Of a stretch of 41,277 nt of DNA, positions 7,873 to 16,054 are shown one piece after another; the stretch's first letter is position 1; each line of letters begins with the position of its first letter. Position numbers and translations under genes: made by a program. The notes under the pieces were generated by a model. The model was given only the letters and a program-made list of their open reading frames with translations, was not told the origin of the DNA and did not search any database. Source of the stretch: Streptomyces albogriseolus (GTDB lineage: Bacteria > Actinomycetota > Actinomycetes > Streptomycetales > Streptomycetaceae); contig BMVA01000033.1 of assembly GCA_014650475.1 (NCBI GenBank), positions 1 through 41,277 on the forward strand, written 5' to 3'.

Positions 7873-9204
7873 ATGATGATGCGACGACGTACCACCCTGC
7901 TCGCCGGATGCACCGCCCTCGTCCTCGCGCTCGGCGCGACCGCCTGCGGAGGCGGCGAGCCCGTCGCGGCCGGCGGCGGCGACAAGGCGCTCGGCGGCCA
8001 GACCGTCACCGTGGCCGGTGTCTGGTCCGGCAGCGAGCAGAAGAACTTCCAGAAGGTGCTCGACGCCTTCACCGAGAAGACCGGCGCCAAGACCCAGTTC
8101 GTCTCCACCGGCGACAACGTCTCCACCGTCGTCGGCAGCAAGATCGAGGGCGGCAACGCCCCCGACGTCGTGATGGTCCCGCAGGTCGGCGTGCTCAAGC
8201 AGTTCGCCGGACAGGGCTGGCTGAAGCCGCTGGACAAGAAGGTGCAGTCGGCCGTGGGCGCCAACTTCGCCGAGGTGTGGCAGAACTACGGCAGCGTCGA
8301 CGGCACCCTGTACGGCCTGTACTTCAAGGCCGCCCACAAGTCGACCGTCTGGTACAGCCCCGAGGCGCTCGAGCAGGCCGGCGTCGCCGAGCCCAAGACC
8401 TACGACGAGATGCTGAAGAACGGCCGGACCATATCCGACTCCGGGCTCGCCGCCTTCTCCGTCGCCGGCCAGGACGGCTGGACCCTCACCGACTGGTTCG
8501 AGAACGTCTACCTCTCGCAGGCCGGACCCGAGAAGTACGACGCCCTCGCCGCGCACGAGATCAAGTGGACCGACCCGACCGTGGTCGACGCGCTCACCAC
8601 CCTCGGCAAGCTGTTCAAGGACAAGCAGCTCATCGCGGGCGGCCAGAAGGGGGCCCTGAACACCGACTTCCCCGGCTCGGTGGAGAAGGTCTTCGGGCCC
8701 AAGGCCGAGGCCGCCATGGTCTACGAGGGCGACTTCGTGGCCGGCGTCGCCAAGGACCAGTTCGGCCGCACCATCGGCACCGACGCGAACTTCTTCCCGT
8801 TCCCGCCGGTCGGCGGCGGTGAGGCGCCCGTGGTGAGCGGCGGCGACGCGGCCGTCGTCCTCAAGGACGGCAAGAACAGCGAGGCCGGCATGGCGCTCGT
8901 CGAGTACCTGGCGAGCCCCGAGGCCGCGGCCGTCTGGGCCGAGGCCGGCGGCTTCCTCTCCCCGAACAAGAAGCTCGACCTGTCCTCCTACGGCGACGAC
9001 GTCACCCGCGCCACCGCCGAGTCCCTGGTCGCGGCCGGCGACTCGGTCCGCTTCGACATGTCCGACCAGGCCCCCGCGGCCTTCGGCGGCACCAAGGGCG
9101 CCGGCGAGTGGAAGATCCTCCAGGACTTCCTGCGTGACCCGTCCGACCCGAGGAAGACCGCGGCCGAGCTCGAGAAGGCCGCCGCCAAGGCCTACGGGAA
9201 CTGA
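7873..9204 (+). CDS. sugar ABC transporter substrate-binding lipoprotein
   Basis: This 443-residue family 1 solute-binding protein is the extracellular receptor of the sugar importer. It starts with Arg residues, a hydrophobic stretch and a lipobox ending at Cys25 (GATAC), so it should be lipid-anchored on the outer face of the membrane. Cys13 in LLAGC also fits a lipobox by sequence but leaves too short a hydrophobic core. The mature part contains GQTVTVAGVWSGSEQKNFQKV and the GNAPDVVMVPQVGVLKQFA segment characteristic of alpha-glucoside binding proteins. Three consecutive ATG codons at 7873, 7876 and 7879 are possible starts; GAAGGGA five bases before the first supports 7873. It lies between the alpha-glucosidase and the first permease, five bases from the latter. 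Confidence 0.93.
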   Translation: MMMRRRTTLLAGCTALVLALGATACGGGEPVAAGGGDKALGGQTVTVAGVWSGSEQKNFQKVLDAFTEKTGAKTQFVSTGDNVSTVVGSKIEGGNAPDVVMVPQVGVLKQFAGQGWLKPLDKKVQSAVGANFAEVWQNYGSVDGTLYGLYFKAAHKSTVWYSPEALEQAGVAEPKTYDEMLKNGRTISDSGLAAFSVAGQDGWTLTDWFENVYLSQAGPEKYDALAAHEIKWTDPTVVDALTTLGKLFKDKQLIAGGQKGALNTDFPGSVEKVFGPKAEAAMVYEGDFVAGVAKDQFGRTIGTDANFFPFPPVGGGEAPVVSGGDAAVVLKDGKNSEAGMALVEYLASPEAAAVWAEAGGFLSPNKKLDLSSYGDDVTRATAESLVAAGDSVRFDMSDQAPAAFGGTKGAGEWKILQDFLRDPSDPRKTAAELEKAAAKAYGN

Positions 9205-9209
9205 CGGCC

Positions 9210-10574
9210 ATGACCGCCACACTCCTGAAGGAGGCGACCCCGCCCGCCCCCGCGCGCCCCGACGGCGCGCGCGGGCGGCGCCTGCGCCGGCGTGGCCGGA
9301 TCGTCGCCCTGCTGTTCGTGCTCCCCGCGCTGCTGCTGCTCGGCGCGCTGGTCGTCTACCCGGTGCTGTTCTCCGTCGGCCGCAGCTTCTTCGACGCGTC
9401 CGGCACCGAGTTCGTCGGCGGCGAGAACTACGCCGAGATGTTCCGCGACCCGGCGACCCTCAAGGCCATCCGCAACACGGCCGTCTGGGTCGTCGTGGCC
9501 CCGACCCTGCTGACCGGGCTCGGCCTGATCCTCGCCGTGCTGGTGGAGAAGGTGCGCTGGGCCACCGCCTTCAAACTGCTGCTGTTCATGCCGATGGCGG
9601 TGTCCTTCCTCGCCGCCGGCATCATCTTCCGGCTCGCCTATGACGAGGACCCCGACAAGGGCGTCCTCAACGCGGCCGTCGTCTCCGTCCACGACGCCTT
9701 CACGGGCAGCTCCTCCTACCCGACCGCCCGCGCCCGCGACGGCGAGGGCCTGACCAAGGAGCGCGACGGCTCCTACGTCACGGCGGCGGACGTCTCACCC
9801 GGCTCCACGGCAGTGCTCGGCCTGGTCGGCGTCGCCCCCAAGGACCTGCCCGGCGAGGCCGAACCCGCCTCGAAGGCGGCGTCGGACACGGCCGCCGCGG
9901 ACGAGGTGCGCGGCGTGGTGTACCTCGACTTCACGCCCGGCGGAGGAGGGGAGCCGGGCGTGGTCGACCGCGAGGAGAGCGGACTGCCCGGCGTGACCGT
10001 CGAGGCGGTGCGCGACGGGAAGAAGGTCGCGAGCACCACCACCGCGTCCGACGGCTCCTTCCGCTTCACCGGCCTCGACGACGGCTCGTACGCGCTGAAG
10101 CTGCCCTCGGACAACTTCGCCCCGCCCTACGAGGGGATCTCCTGGCTCGGCCCGGCGCTGGTCACCCCGGCGATCATCGGGGCGTACCTGTGGATCTGGA
10201 CCGGGTTCGCGATGGTGCTGATCGGGGCCGGCCTGTCCACACTGCCCCGGGACGCCCTGGAGGCGGCGCGGATGGACGGCGCGGGCGAGTGGCAGATCTT
10301 CCGCAGGATCACCGTCCCGCTGCTCGCACCGGTCCTGACCGTGGTGTTCGTGACGCTGGTGATCAACGTGATGAAGGTCTTCGACCTCGTCTACATCATC
10401 GCGCCGGGACCCGTGCAGGAGGACGCGACCGTCCTCGCCACCCAGATGTGGCTGGTGTCCTTCGGAGGCGGCAACAACCAGGGGCTGGGCAGCGCGCTCG
10501 GCGTCCTGCTGCTGCTCCTGGTCATCCCGGCCATGGTGTTCAACGTCCGCCGCTTCAAGAGGAGTCAGCGATGA
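9210..10574 (+). CDS. MalF-type sugar ABC permease with an extracellular SdrD_B-like insert
   Basis: This is an inner-membrane permease subunit of the binding-protein-dependent sugar family (454 residues). Membrane segments are visible at about 31-55, 88-113, 120-142, 315-340, 370-395 and 428-447. The ATPase-coupling EAA loop is EAARMDGAGEWQIFRRITVP (351-370). Relatives are about 300 residues long. This one has about 160 extra residues (145-310) between the third and fourth core membrane helices, a loop that should face outside. Residues 235-300 resemble an SdrD_B/CNA-B-like beta-sandwich, with VYLDF, ESGLPGVTV and DGSFRFTGLDDGSYALKL. The frame is open throughout, so this is a real insertion and not a frameshift. 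The stop overlaps the start of the next permease gene by 4 bases. Confidence 0.92.
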   Translation: MTATLLKEATPPAPARPDGARGRRLRRRGRIVALLFVLPALLLLGALVVYPVLFSVGRSFFDASGTEFVGGENYAEMFRDPATLKAIRNTAVWVVVAPTLLTGLGLILAVLVEKVRWATAFKLLLFMPMAVSFLAAGIIFRLAYDEDPDKGVLNAAVVSVHDAFTGSSSYPTARARDGEGLTKERDGSYVTAADVSPGSTAVLGLVGVAPKDLPGEAEPASKAASDTAAADEVRGVVYLDFTPGGGGEPGVVDREESGLPGVTVEAVRDGKKVASTTTASDGSFRFTGLDDGSYALKLPSDNFAPPYEGISWLGPALVTPAIIGAYLWIWTGFAMVLIGAGLSTLPRDALEAARMDGAGEWQIFRRITVPLLAPVLTVVFVTLVINVMKVFDLVYIIAPGPVQEDATVLATQMWLVSFGGGNNQGLGSALGVLLLLLVIPAMVFNVRRFKRSQR

Positions 10575-11410
10575 ACGTGATCCGTCGCGGCCTGGGCAAC
10601 GCGGTGGTGCAGGCCTTCCTGGTGGTGATCGGGCTGGTCTGGATGACCCCGCTGGCCGGTCTGTTCCTGTCCTCGCTGCGGTCCGCGGAGGACACCGCGA
10701 AGGGCGGCTGGTGGACCGTGTTCACCAGCCCCGGGCAGCTGTCCTTCGACAACTACTCGGCGCTGCTGGAGAACTCCGGCATCACGCAGGCGTTCTGGAA
10801 CACCGTGCTGATCTCGGTGCCGACCACCGTGCTCGTCGTGGTCGTCGCCGCGCTCGCCGGATACGCCTTCGCCTGGCTGGAGTTCCCCGGGCGGGACACG
10901 GTGTTCCTGGTCGTGGTGGCGCTGCTGGTGGTGCCGGTGCAGATCGGTCTCCTGCCCGTCGCCAAACTCTTCGGCCAGCTCGGGCTGTTCGGCACCATCC
11001 CGGGTGTCGTGCTGTTCCACGTGGCGTACGGGCTGCCGTTCGCGGTGTTCCTGCTGCGGAACTACTTCGCGGAGATGCCGAAGGAGATGCTGGAGGCCGC
11101 GCGGATGGACGGCGGCAACGAGTGGCGGATCTTCACCCGGCTGGTGCTGCCGGTGGGCCGGCCGGCGATCGCCAGCCTCGCCATCTTCCAGTTCCTGTGG
11201 GTGTGGAACGACATGCTGGTGGCGCTGCTGTTCGCGGACAGTTCCTCGCAGCCGTTGACGGTGGAGCTGCAGTCGCAGATCCGGCAGTTCGGCAGCAACG
11301 TGGATGTGCTGGCGCCGGGGGCGTTCCTGTCGCTGGTGGTGCCGGTGGTGGTGTTCTTCGCGTTCCAGCGGCACTTCGTGCAGGGGGTCATGGCGGGGTC
11401 CGTGAAGTAG
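10571..11410 (+). CDS. MalG-type sugar ABC permease
   Basis: This is the second permease subunit (279 residues) and should pair with the MalF-type subunit whose stop overlaps its ATG (ATGA). It has six hydrophobic segments. Its EAA loop is EAARMDGGNEWRIFTRLVLP (about 177-196), followed by the FLWVWNDMLVALLF segment typical of MalG homologues. Length and layout are ordinary for the family. The operon ends here with a strong hairpin and has no ATPase gene. In Streptomyces a shared ATPase (MsiK) is known to energise many sugar importers of this class, so the missing subunit is probably encoded elsewhere. The two ATPases in this window are of exporter type and are unlikely partners. Confidence 0.94.
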   Translation: MNVIRRGLGNAVVQAFLVVIGLVWMTPLAGLFLSSLRSAEDTAKGGWWTVFTSPGQLSFDNYSALLENSGITQAFWNTVLISVPTTVLVVVVAALAGYAFAWLEFPGRDTVFLVVVALLVVPVQIGLLPVAKLFGQLGLFGTIPGVVLFHVAYGLPFAVFLLRNYFAEMPKEMLEAARMDGGNEWRIFTRLVLPVGRPAIASLAIFQFLWVWNDMLVALLFADSSSQPLTVELQSQIRQFGSNVDVLAPGAFLSLVVPVVVFFAFQRHFVQGVMAGSVK

Positions 11411-11452
11411 GGAAGGGGCGGAGGGGGTTGTTCGCCCCCTCCGCCCCTTCCC
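11410..11452 (+). terminator. terminator hairpin after the sugar permease operon
   Basis: A perfect 18-bp inverted repeat (11410-11427 with 11435-11452) with a 7-nt loop begins in the permease stop codon. The arms are nearly pure purine and pyrimidine. No long T-run follows, as is usual in Streptomyces. Confidence 0.85.
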
Positions 11453-11460
11453 TTCCCGTC

Positions 11461-11527
11461 CCTGGGGCTGCGCCCCAGACCCCCTGTCGGCCGTTCAGGC
11501 CTTGTCCTCAAGCGCCGGACGGGCTGG
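11461..11527. repeat. Streptomyces-type dispersed intergenic element
   Basis: The stretch opens with a 7-bp hairpin (CTGGGGC-TGC-GCCCCAG, 11462-11478), continues with GACCCCCTG, and closes with CTCAAGCGCCGGACGGGCTGG. This composition matches a short noncoding element that, from general knowledge, recurs between genes in many Streptomyces genomes. It directly abuts the pgl stop codon and fills the gap between the convergent permease and pgl genes. Confidence 0.55.
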
Positions 11528-12313
11528 TTACGCCGTCGCCGGGGGATACAGCGTCCGCGGGAGTTGAGAAGCCGCCGCCGCGTCCAGGAGCCACAGGGTG
11601 CGGGTGCGGCCGTACGCGCCCGCTGCCGGGGCCTGGATCTCGCCGGCGCCCGAGAGGGCGATGGCCGCCGCCTCCGCCTTGTCCTCGCCCGCCGCCAGGA
11701 GCCACACCTCACGGGCCGCGCGGATCGCGGGGAGGGTGAGGGTGACCCGGGTCGGCGGGGGCTTGGGGGCGCCGTGGACGCCGACCACCGTGCGCTCCGT
11801 CTCGCGGACCGCGGGCAGTTCGGGGAACAGGGACGCCACATGGGTGTCCGGGCCCACGCCCAGCATCAGGACGTCGAAGGCCGGCACCGGACCGTGGTCC
11901 TCCGGGCCCGCCGCGGCGGCCAGTTCCGCCGCGTAGGCGGCGGCCGCCGTCTCCACGTCCGAGCCGTGCGGGCCGTCCGACGCGGGCATGGCGTGCACGC
12001 GCTTCGGGTCCAGCGGCACCGCGTCCAGCAGCGCCTCGCGGGCCTGGGTGACGTTGCGGTCCGGGTCGCCCTCGGGCAGGAACCGCTCGTCGCCCCACCA
12101 CAGGTCCAGGCGCGACCAGTCGATCGCGTCCCGGGCCGGGGCGGCGGCCAGCGCGGCCAGCAGGCCGTTGCCGTTGCGGCCGCCGGTCAGCACGACCGAC
12201 GCCTCGCCCCGCGAGGACTGCGCGTCCACGATCCTGGTGATCAGCCGGGCCGCCGCGGCCTGCGCCATCAGCTCCTTGTCCCGGTGCACGACCAGCTGGG
12301 GTGCCGTACTCAC
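11528..12313 (-). CDS. pgl: 6-phosphogluconolactonase
   Basis: Pgl hydrolyses 6-phosphogluconolactone to 6-phosphogluconate, the second step of the oxidative pentose phosphate pathway. The 261-residue length is normal for the DevB/SOL family. Conserved elements are LWWGDERFLP (71-80) with the following DxNVTQAREALL segment, and the LGVGPDTHVASLFP loop (151-164), whose His158 is the catalytic position. Most homologues read GPDGH here, so Thr157 is a mild variant. The start is the GTG at 12313, which overlaps the opcA stop in a GTGA arrangement and indicates translational coupling. It is the last gene of the tkt-tal-zwf-opcA-pgl operon. Confidence 0.95.
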   Translation of the reverse strand: MSTAPQLVVHRDKELMAQAAAARLITRIVDAQSSRGEASVVLTGGRNGNGLLAALAAAPARDAIDWSRLDLWWGDERFLPEGDPDRNVTQAREALLDAVPLDPKRVHAMPASDGPHGSDVETAAAAYAAELAAAAGPEDHGPVPAFDVLMLGVGPDTHVASLFPELPAVRETERTVVGVHGAPKPPPTRVTLTLPAIRAAREVWLLAAGEDKAEAAAIALSGAGEIQAPAAGAYGRTRTLWLLDAAAASQLPRTLYPPATA

Positions 12314-13377
12314 TTCGCCGCCGCCCTCTTCACCGGTGCCTCCGCCGTCGCTTCGGCCGCGGGACCTTTCGCAGCCGACTCGACGGGAGCGGCGACGCCT
12401 TCCCGTTCCCCGGCCCGCCGTTCTCCTTTGGCCGGCGCGTCACCGCCGTCCCCCTGCTTCAGCCGCTCCACGCCGTAGCGCAGGGCCGACGCGTAGGTGT
12501 CGTCCGGGTCGAGCCGGCGCAGCTCTTCCGCGATCAGCTCCGAGGTCTCCCGGCGCTTGAGCGCCACCGCCCGCTTCGGCTGGCCCTGGATGGCCAGCGT
12601 CGCCAGCGAGCCGTCGGCGCGGTCCAGCACGATCGGGCCGCAGTCGGTGTCCATGCGGACCGCCGTGAGACCCGGCCCCGCGGAACGGGTGCGCCGGACG
12701 GGGACGTCCAGCCGGTCCGCGAGCCACATCGCCAGCAGCTCACAGCTCGGGTTGAACTCCTCGCCCTCCACCTCGACGCCCTGCACCTGGCAGGCGACCT
12801 GGTCCAGCGCGGCGGCCAGCATCGAACGCCACGGCGTGATGCGGGTCCACGACAGGTCCGTGTCGCCCGGGGTGTAGGCGTCGGCGCGGGCGGCGAGCTC
12901 CTTCACCGGCTGCTCGCACGCGTAGGTGTCGGTCACCCGGCGCTGGGCCAGCGCGCCCAGCGGGTCGTTCGCCGGGTCCAGCGGGGCGTTGACCGGCCAC
13001 CACACCACGACCGGGGCGTCGGGGAGCAGCAGCGGCAGCACCACCGACTGGGCGTGGTCGACGACCTCGCCGTACAGCCGGAGCACCACCGTCTCACCGG
13101 TGCCGGCGTCCGCGCCGACCCGCACCTCGGCGTCCAGCCGCGACTGCGTCCGGTCCCGGGGTGAGCGGGAGACCCGCTTGATGACGACCAGCGTGCGCGA
13201 GGGGTGCTCGCGGGAGGCGTCGCCGGCCGCCTTCAGGGCGTCGTAGGCGTTCTCCTCGTCCGTCACGATGACCAGGGTCAGCACCATGCCGACGGCCGGC
13301 GTGCCGATGGCCCGCCGGGCCTGCACCAGCGCCTTGTTGATCTTGCTGGCCGTGGTGTCCGTGAGGTCTGTCTTCAT
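12310..13377 (-). CDS. opcA: glucose-6-phosphate dehydrogenase assembly protein OpcA
   Basis: OpcA is an actinobacterial/cyanobacterial protein needed for assembly or activity of glucose-6-phosphate dehydrogenase. The 355-residue product has the family's VLTLVIVTDEE and HPSRTLVVI segments near the N-terminus, and LPDAPVVVWWP in the middle. About 50 C-terminal residues form an Ala/Lys/Glu-rich low-complexity tail, probably disordered. The ATG at 13377 overlaps the zwf stop (ATGA), so synthesis of OpcA and its partner Zwf should be coupled. The pgl start overlaps its own stop. Upstream codons of the same frame are antisense to nothing useful and simply run through zwf out of frame. Confidence 0.95.
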   Translation of the reverse strand: MKTDLTDTTASKINKALVQARRAIGTPAVGMVLTLVIVTDEENAYDALKAAGDASREHPSRTLVVIKRVSRSPRDRTQSRLDAEVRVGADAGTGETVVLRLYGEVVDHAQSVVLPLLLPDAPVVVWWPVNAPLDPANDPLGALAQRRVTDTYACEQPVKELAARADAYTPGDTDLSWTRITPWRSMLAAALDQVACQVQGVEVEGEEFNPSCELLAMWLADRLDVPVRRTRSAGPGLTAVRMDTDCGPIVLDRADGSLATLAIQGQPKRAVALKRRETSELIAEELRRLDPDDTYASALRYGVERLKQGDGGDAPAKGERRAGEREGVAAPVESAAKGPAAEATAEAPVKRAAAK

Positions 13378-14897
13378 GGCCGGCGCCAGCTCCGTCCGTC
13401 TCGCTCGAGCATGTCGTCCGCCTCGACGGGTCCCCAGGTGCCGGCCGGGTACTGGGCCGGCTTGCCGTGTGCGTCCCAGTACTCCTCGATCGGGTCGAGG
13501 ATCTTCCAGGACAGCTCGACCTCCTCCGTGCGCGGGAAGAGGTTGGAGTCGCCGAGCAGGACGTCGAGGATCAGCCGTTCGTAGGCCTCCGGGCTGGACT
13601 CGGTGAAGGACTCGCCGTACGCGAAGTCCATCGACACGTCCCGGATCTCCATCGACGTGCCGGGCACCTTGGAGCCGAACCGCACCGTGACGCCCTCGTC
13701 CGGCTGGACGCGGATCACGATGGCGTTCTGGCCGAGCTCCTCGGTGGCCGTCGTGTCGAAGGGGGAGTGCGGCGCCCGCTGGAAGACCACCGCGATCTCG
13801 GTCACCCGGCGGCCCAGGCGCTTGCCGGTGCGCAGATAGAAGGGGACGCCCGCCCAGCGGCGGTTGTCGATGCCCAGCTTGACCGCCGCGTAGGTGTCGG
13901 TCTTGGAGGACTTGTCGATGCCGTCCTCCTCCAGATAACCGATGACCTTCGCGCCGCCCTGCCAGCCCGCCGAGTACTGCGCGCGCACGGTGTCGCGGCC
14001 CAGGTCCTTCGGCAGCCGCACGGCGCCGAGCACCTTGGTCTTCTCCGCGGCCAGCGCGTCCGCGTCGAAGGAGGCGGGCTCCTCCATGGCGGTCAGCGCG
14101 AGCAGCTGCAGCAGGTGGTTCTGGATGACGTCCCGGGCGGCGCCGATGCCGTCGTAGTAGCCGGCCCGGCCGCCGATGCCGATGTCCTCGGCCATGGTGA
14201 TCTGCACATGGTCCACGAAGGACCGGTTCCAGATCGGTTCGAACATGGTGTTGGCGAAGCGCAGCGCCAGGATGTTCTGGACGGTCTCCTTGCCCAGGTA
14301 GTGGTCGATCCGGAAGACCTGCTCCGGGGCGAACACCTCGTGGACGAGGGCGTTCAGTTCCTCCGCCGACTTCAGGTCGTGCCCGAACGGCTTCTCGATG
14401 ACCGCGCGCCGCCAGGAGCCGCCCGTCTGGTCCGCCAGCCCGTGCTTCTTCAGCTGCTGGATGACCACGGGGAAGGAGCGCGGCGGCACCGACAGGTAGA
14501 AGGCGAAGTTGCCGCCCGTGCCCTGCGCCTTGTCCAGTTCCTCGATCGTGCCGCGCAGCCGCTCGAAGGACTCGTCGTCGTCGAAGGTGCCCTGCACGAA
14601 GCGCATGCCCTGGATGAGCTGCTGCCAGACCTCCTCGCGGAAGGGGGTCCGCGCGTGCTCCTTGACCGCGTCGTGGACCTCCTGCGCGAAGTCCTCGTCC
14701 GCCCACTCCCGGCGGGCGAAGCCCACCAGCGAGAAGCCCGGCGGCAGCAGCCCCCGGTTGGCGAGGTCGTACACGGCCGGCATCAGCTTCTTGCGCGACA
14801 GGTCACCCGTGACGCCGAAGATCACCAGGCCCGACGGCCCCGCGATACGCGGGAGCCGTCGGTCCGCGGGGTCACGCAGCGGATTGCTGCTCGACAA
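13374..14897 (-). CDS. zwf: glucose-6-phosphate 1-dehydrogenase
   Basis: Zwf oxidises glucose-6-phosphate to 6-phosphogluconolactone with NADP+ and is the entry enzyme of the pentose phosphate pathway. The 507-residue product shows the nucleotide-binding start VIFGVTGDLSRKKLMPA (25-41), the EKPFGHDL segment (169-175) and the active-site signature RIDHYLGKE (196-204). The start is taken as TTG at 14897, four bases after the tal stop. GGAGGG lies about 10 bases upstream, and no ATG or GTG between it and the conserved GPSGLVIFGVTGDL gives a better start. The stop overlaps opcA. NADPH from this step supports secondary metabolism in Streptomyces. Confidence 0.97.
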   Translation of the reverse strand: MSSSNPLRDPADRRLPRIAGPSGLVIFGVTGDLSRKKLMPAVYDLANRGLLPPGFSLVGFARREWADEDFAQEVHDAVKEHARTPFREEVWQQLIQGMRFVQGTFDDDESFERLRGTIEELDKAQGTGGNFAFYLSVPPRSFPVVIQQLKKHGLADQTGGSWRRAVIEKPFGHDLKSAEELNALVHEVFAPEQVFRIDHYLGKETVQNILALRFANTMFEPIWNRSFVDHVQITMAEDIGIGGRAGYYDGIGAARDVIQNHLLQLLALTAMEEPASFDADALAAEKTKVLGAVRLPKDLGRDTVRAQYSAGWQGGAKVIGYLEEDGIDKSSKTDTYAAVKLGIDNRRWAGVPFYLRTGKRLGRRVTEIAVVFQRAPHSPFDTTATEELGQNAIVIRVQPDEGVTVRFGSKVPGTSMEIRDVSMDFAYGESFTESSPEAYERLILDVLLGDSNLFPRTEEVELSWKILDPIEEYWDAHGKPAQYPAGTWGPVEADDMLERDGRSWRRP

Positions 14898-14901
14898 GAT
14901 C

Positions 14902-16020
14902 TCAGCCCTCCGAGGGGGCGAGGCGCTGGAGCTCCGCCTCGGTCGACTTCAGCAGGTCGTTCCAGGACGCCTCGAACTTGTCGACGCCCTCGTCCTCCAG
15001 AAGCTGCACCACCTCGTCGTAGGAGATGCCGAGCCGCTCGAGCGCGTCCAGGTCGGCGCGCGCCTGCTCGTAGGTGCCGGCGACCGTGTTGCCCCGGATG
15101 TCGCCCTGCTCCTCGGTGGCGAACAGCGTCGCCTCCGGCATGGTGTTCACCGTGTTCGGCGCCACCAGCTCGTCGACGTACATGGTCGCCTTGTACGCCT
15201 TGTCCTTCACACCGGTGGACGCCCACAGCGGACGCTGCTTGTTGGCGCCCTCGCGCTCCAGCGCGGCCCAGCGGTCGGTGGAGAAGACCTCCTCGTACGC
15301 CTGGTAGGCCAGGCGCGCGTTGGCGACGGCGGCCTTGCCGCGCAGCGCCTTGGCCTCGTCGGTGCCGAGCGCGTCGATCCGCTTGTCGATCTCGGTGTCC
15401 ACGCGGGACACGAAGAAGGACGCCACGGAGTGGATCTTCGACAGGTCCAGGCCGCGGGACTTCGCCTTCTCCAGGCCGGCCAGGAACGCGTCCATCACCT
15501 TGCGGTAGCGCTCCAGGGAGAAGATCAGCGTGACGTTGACGCTGATGCCCAGGCCGATGACCTCGGTGATGGCCGGGATGCCGGCCTCGGTCGCCGGGAT
15601 CTTGATCAGGGTGTTCGGGCGGTCCACCAGCCAGGCGAGCTGCTTGGCCTCGGCGACCGTCGCCCGGGTGTCGTGCGCCAGGCGCGGGTCCACCTCGATG
15701 GACACCCGGCCGTCCTGGCCGTCGGTGGCGTCGAAGACGGGGCGGAGGATGTCGGCGGCGTCGCGGACGTCCGCCGTGGTGATCATGCGGATGGCCTCCT
15801 CGACGGTCACCTTCCGGGCCGCGAGGTCGGTGAGCTGCGTGTCGTAGCCGTCGCCCTCGGAGATCGCCTTCTGGAAGATCGTCGGGTTGGTGGTGACGCC
15901 CACGACGTGCTGCTGGTCGATCAGCTCCGCCAGGTTGCCGGACGTGATCCGCTTGCGCGACAGGTCGTCCAGCCAGATCGCGACGCCTTCGTCGGAAAGG
16001 CGCTTCAGTGCGTCTGTCAT
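14902..16020 (-). CDS. tal: transaldolase
   Basis: Transaldolase moves a dihydroxyacetone unit between sugar phosphates in the non-oxidative pentose phosphate branch. At 372 residues it is the longer bacterial type. It contains [13 protein letters not shown] (41-53) and the Schiff-base lysine Lys140 in [14 protein letters not shown], followed by [15 protein letters not shown]. The ATG at 16020 has GGAGAT upstream. It lies 34 bases after tkt and 4 bases before zwf in the same operon. Confidence 0.97.
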   Translation of the reverse strand: MTDALKRLSDEGVAIWLDDLSRKRITSGNLAELIDQQHVVGVTTNPTIFQKAISEGDGYDTQLTDLAARKVTVEEAIRMITTADVRDAADILRPVFDATDGQDGRVSIEVDPRLAHDTRATVAEAKQLAWLVDRPNTLIKIPATEAGIPAITEVIGLGISVNVTLIFSLERYRKVMDAFLAGLEKAKSRGLDLSKIHSVASFFVSRVDTEIDKRIDALGTDEAKALRGKAAVANARLAYQAYEEVFSTDRWAALEREGANKQRPLWASTGVKDKAYKATMYVDELVAPNTVNTMPEATLFATEEQGDIRGNTVAGTYEQARADLDALERLGISYDEVVQLLEDEGVDKFEASWNDLLKSTEAELQRLAPSEG

Positions 16021-16054
16021 GGAAATTCCATCTCCTACGTGTCGTGTATGAGCG

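Noticed and set aside
6199-9222. A 1007-codon open frame on the minus strand through the alpha-glucosidase and binding-protein genes
   Set aside because: It is antisense to two well-supported genes, has Val/Gly/Asp-rich low-complexity translation and no recognisable motif. It is an artefact of high third-position GC.
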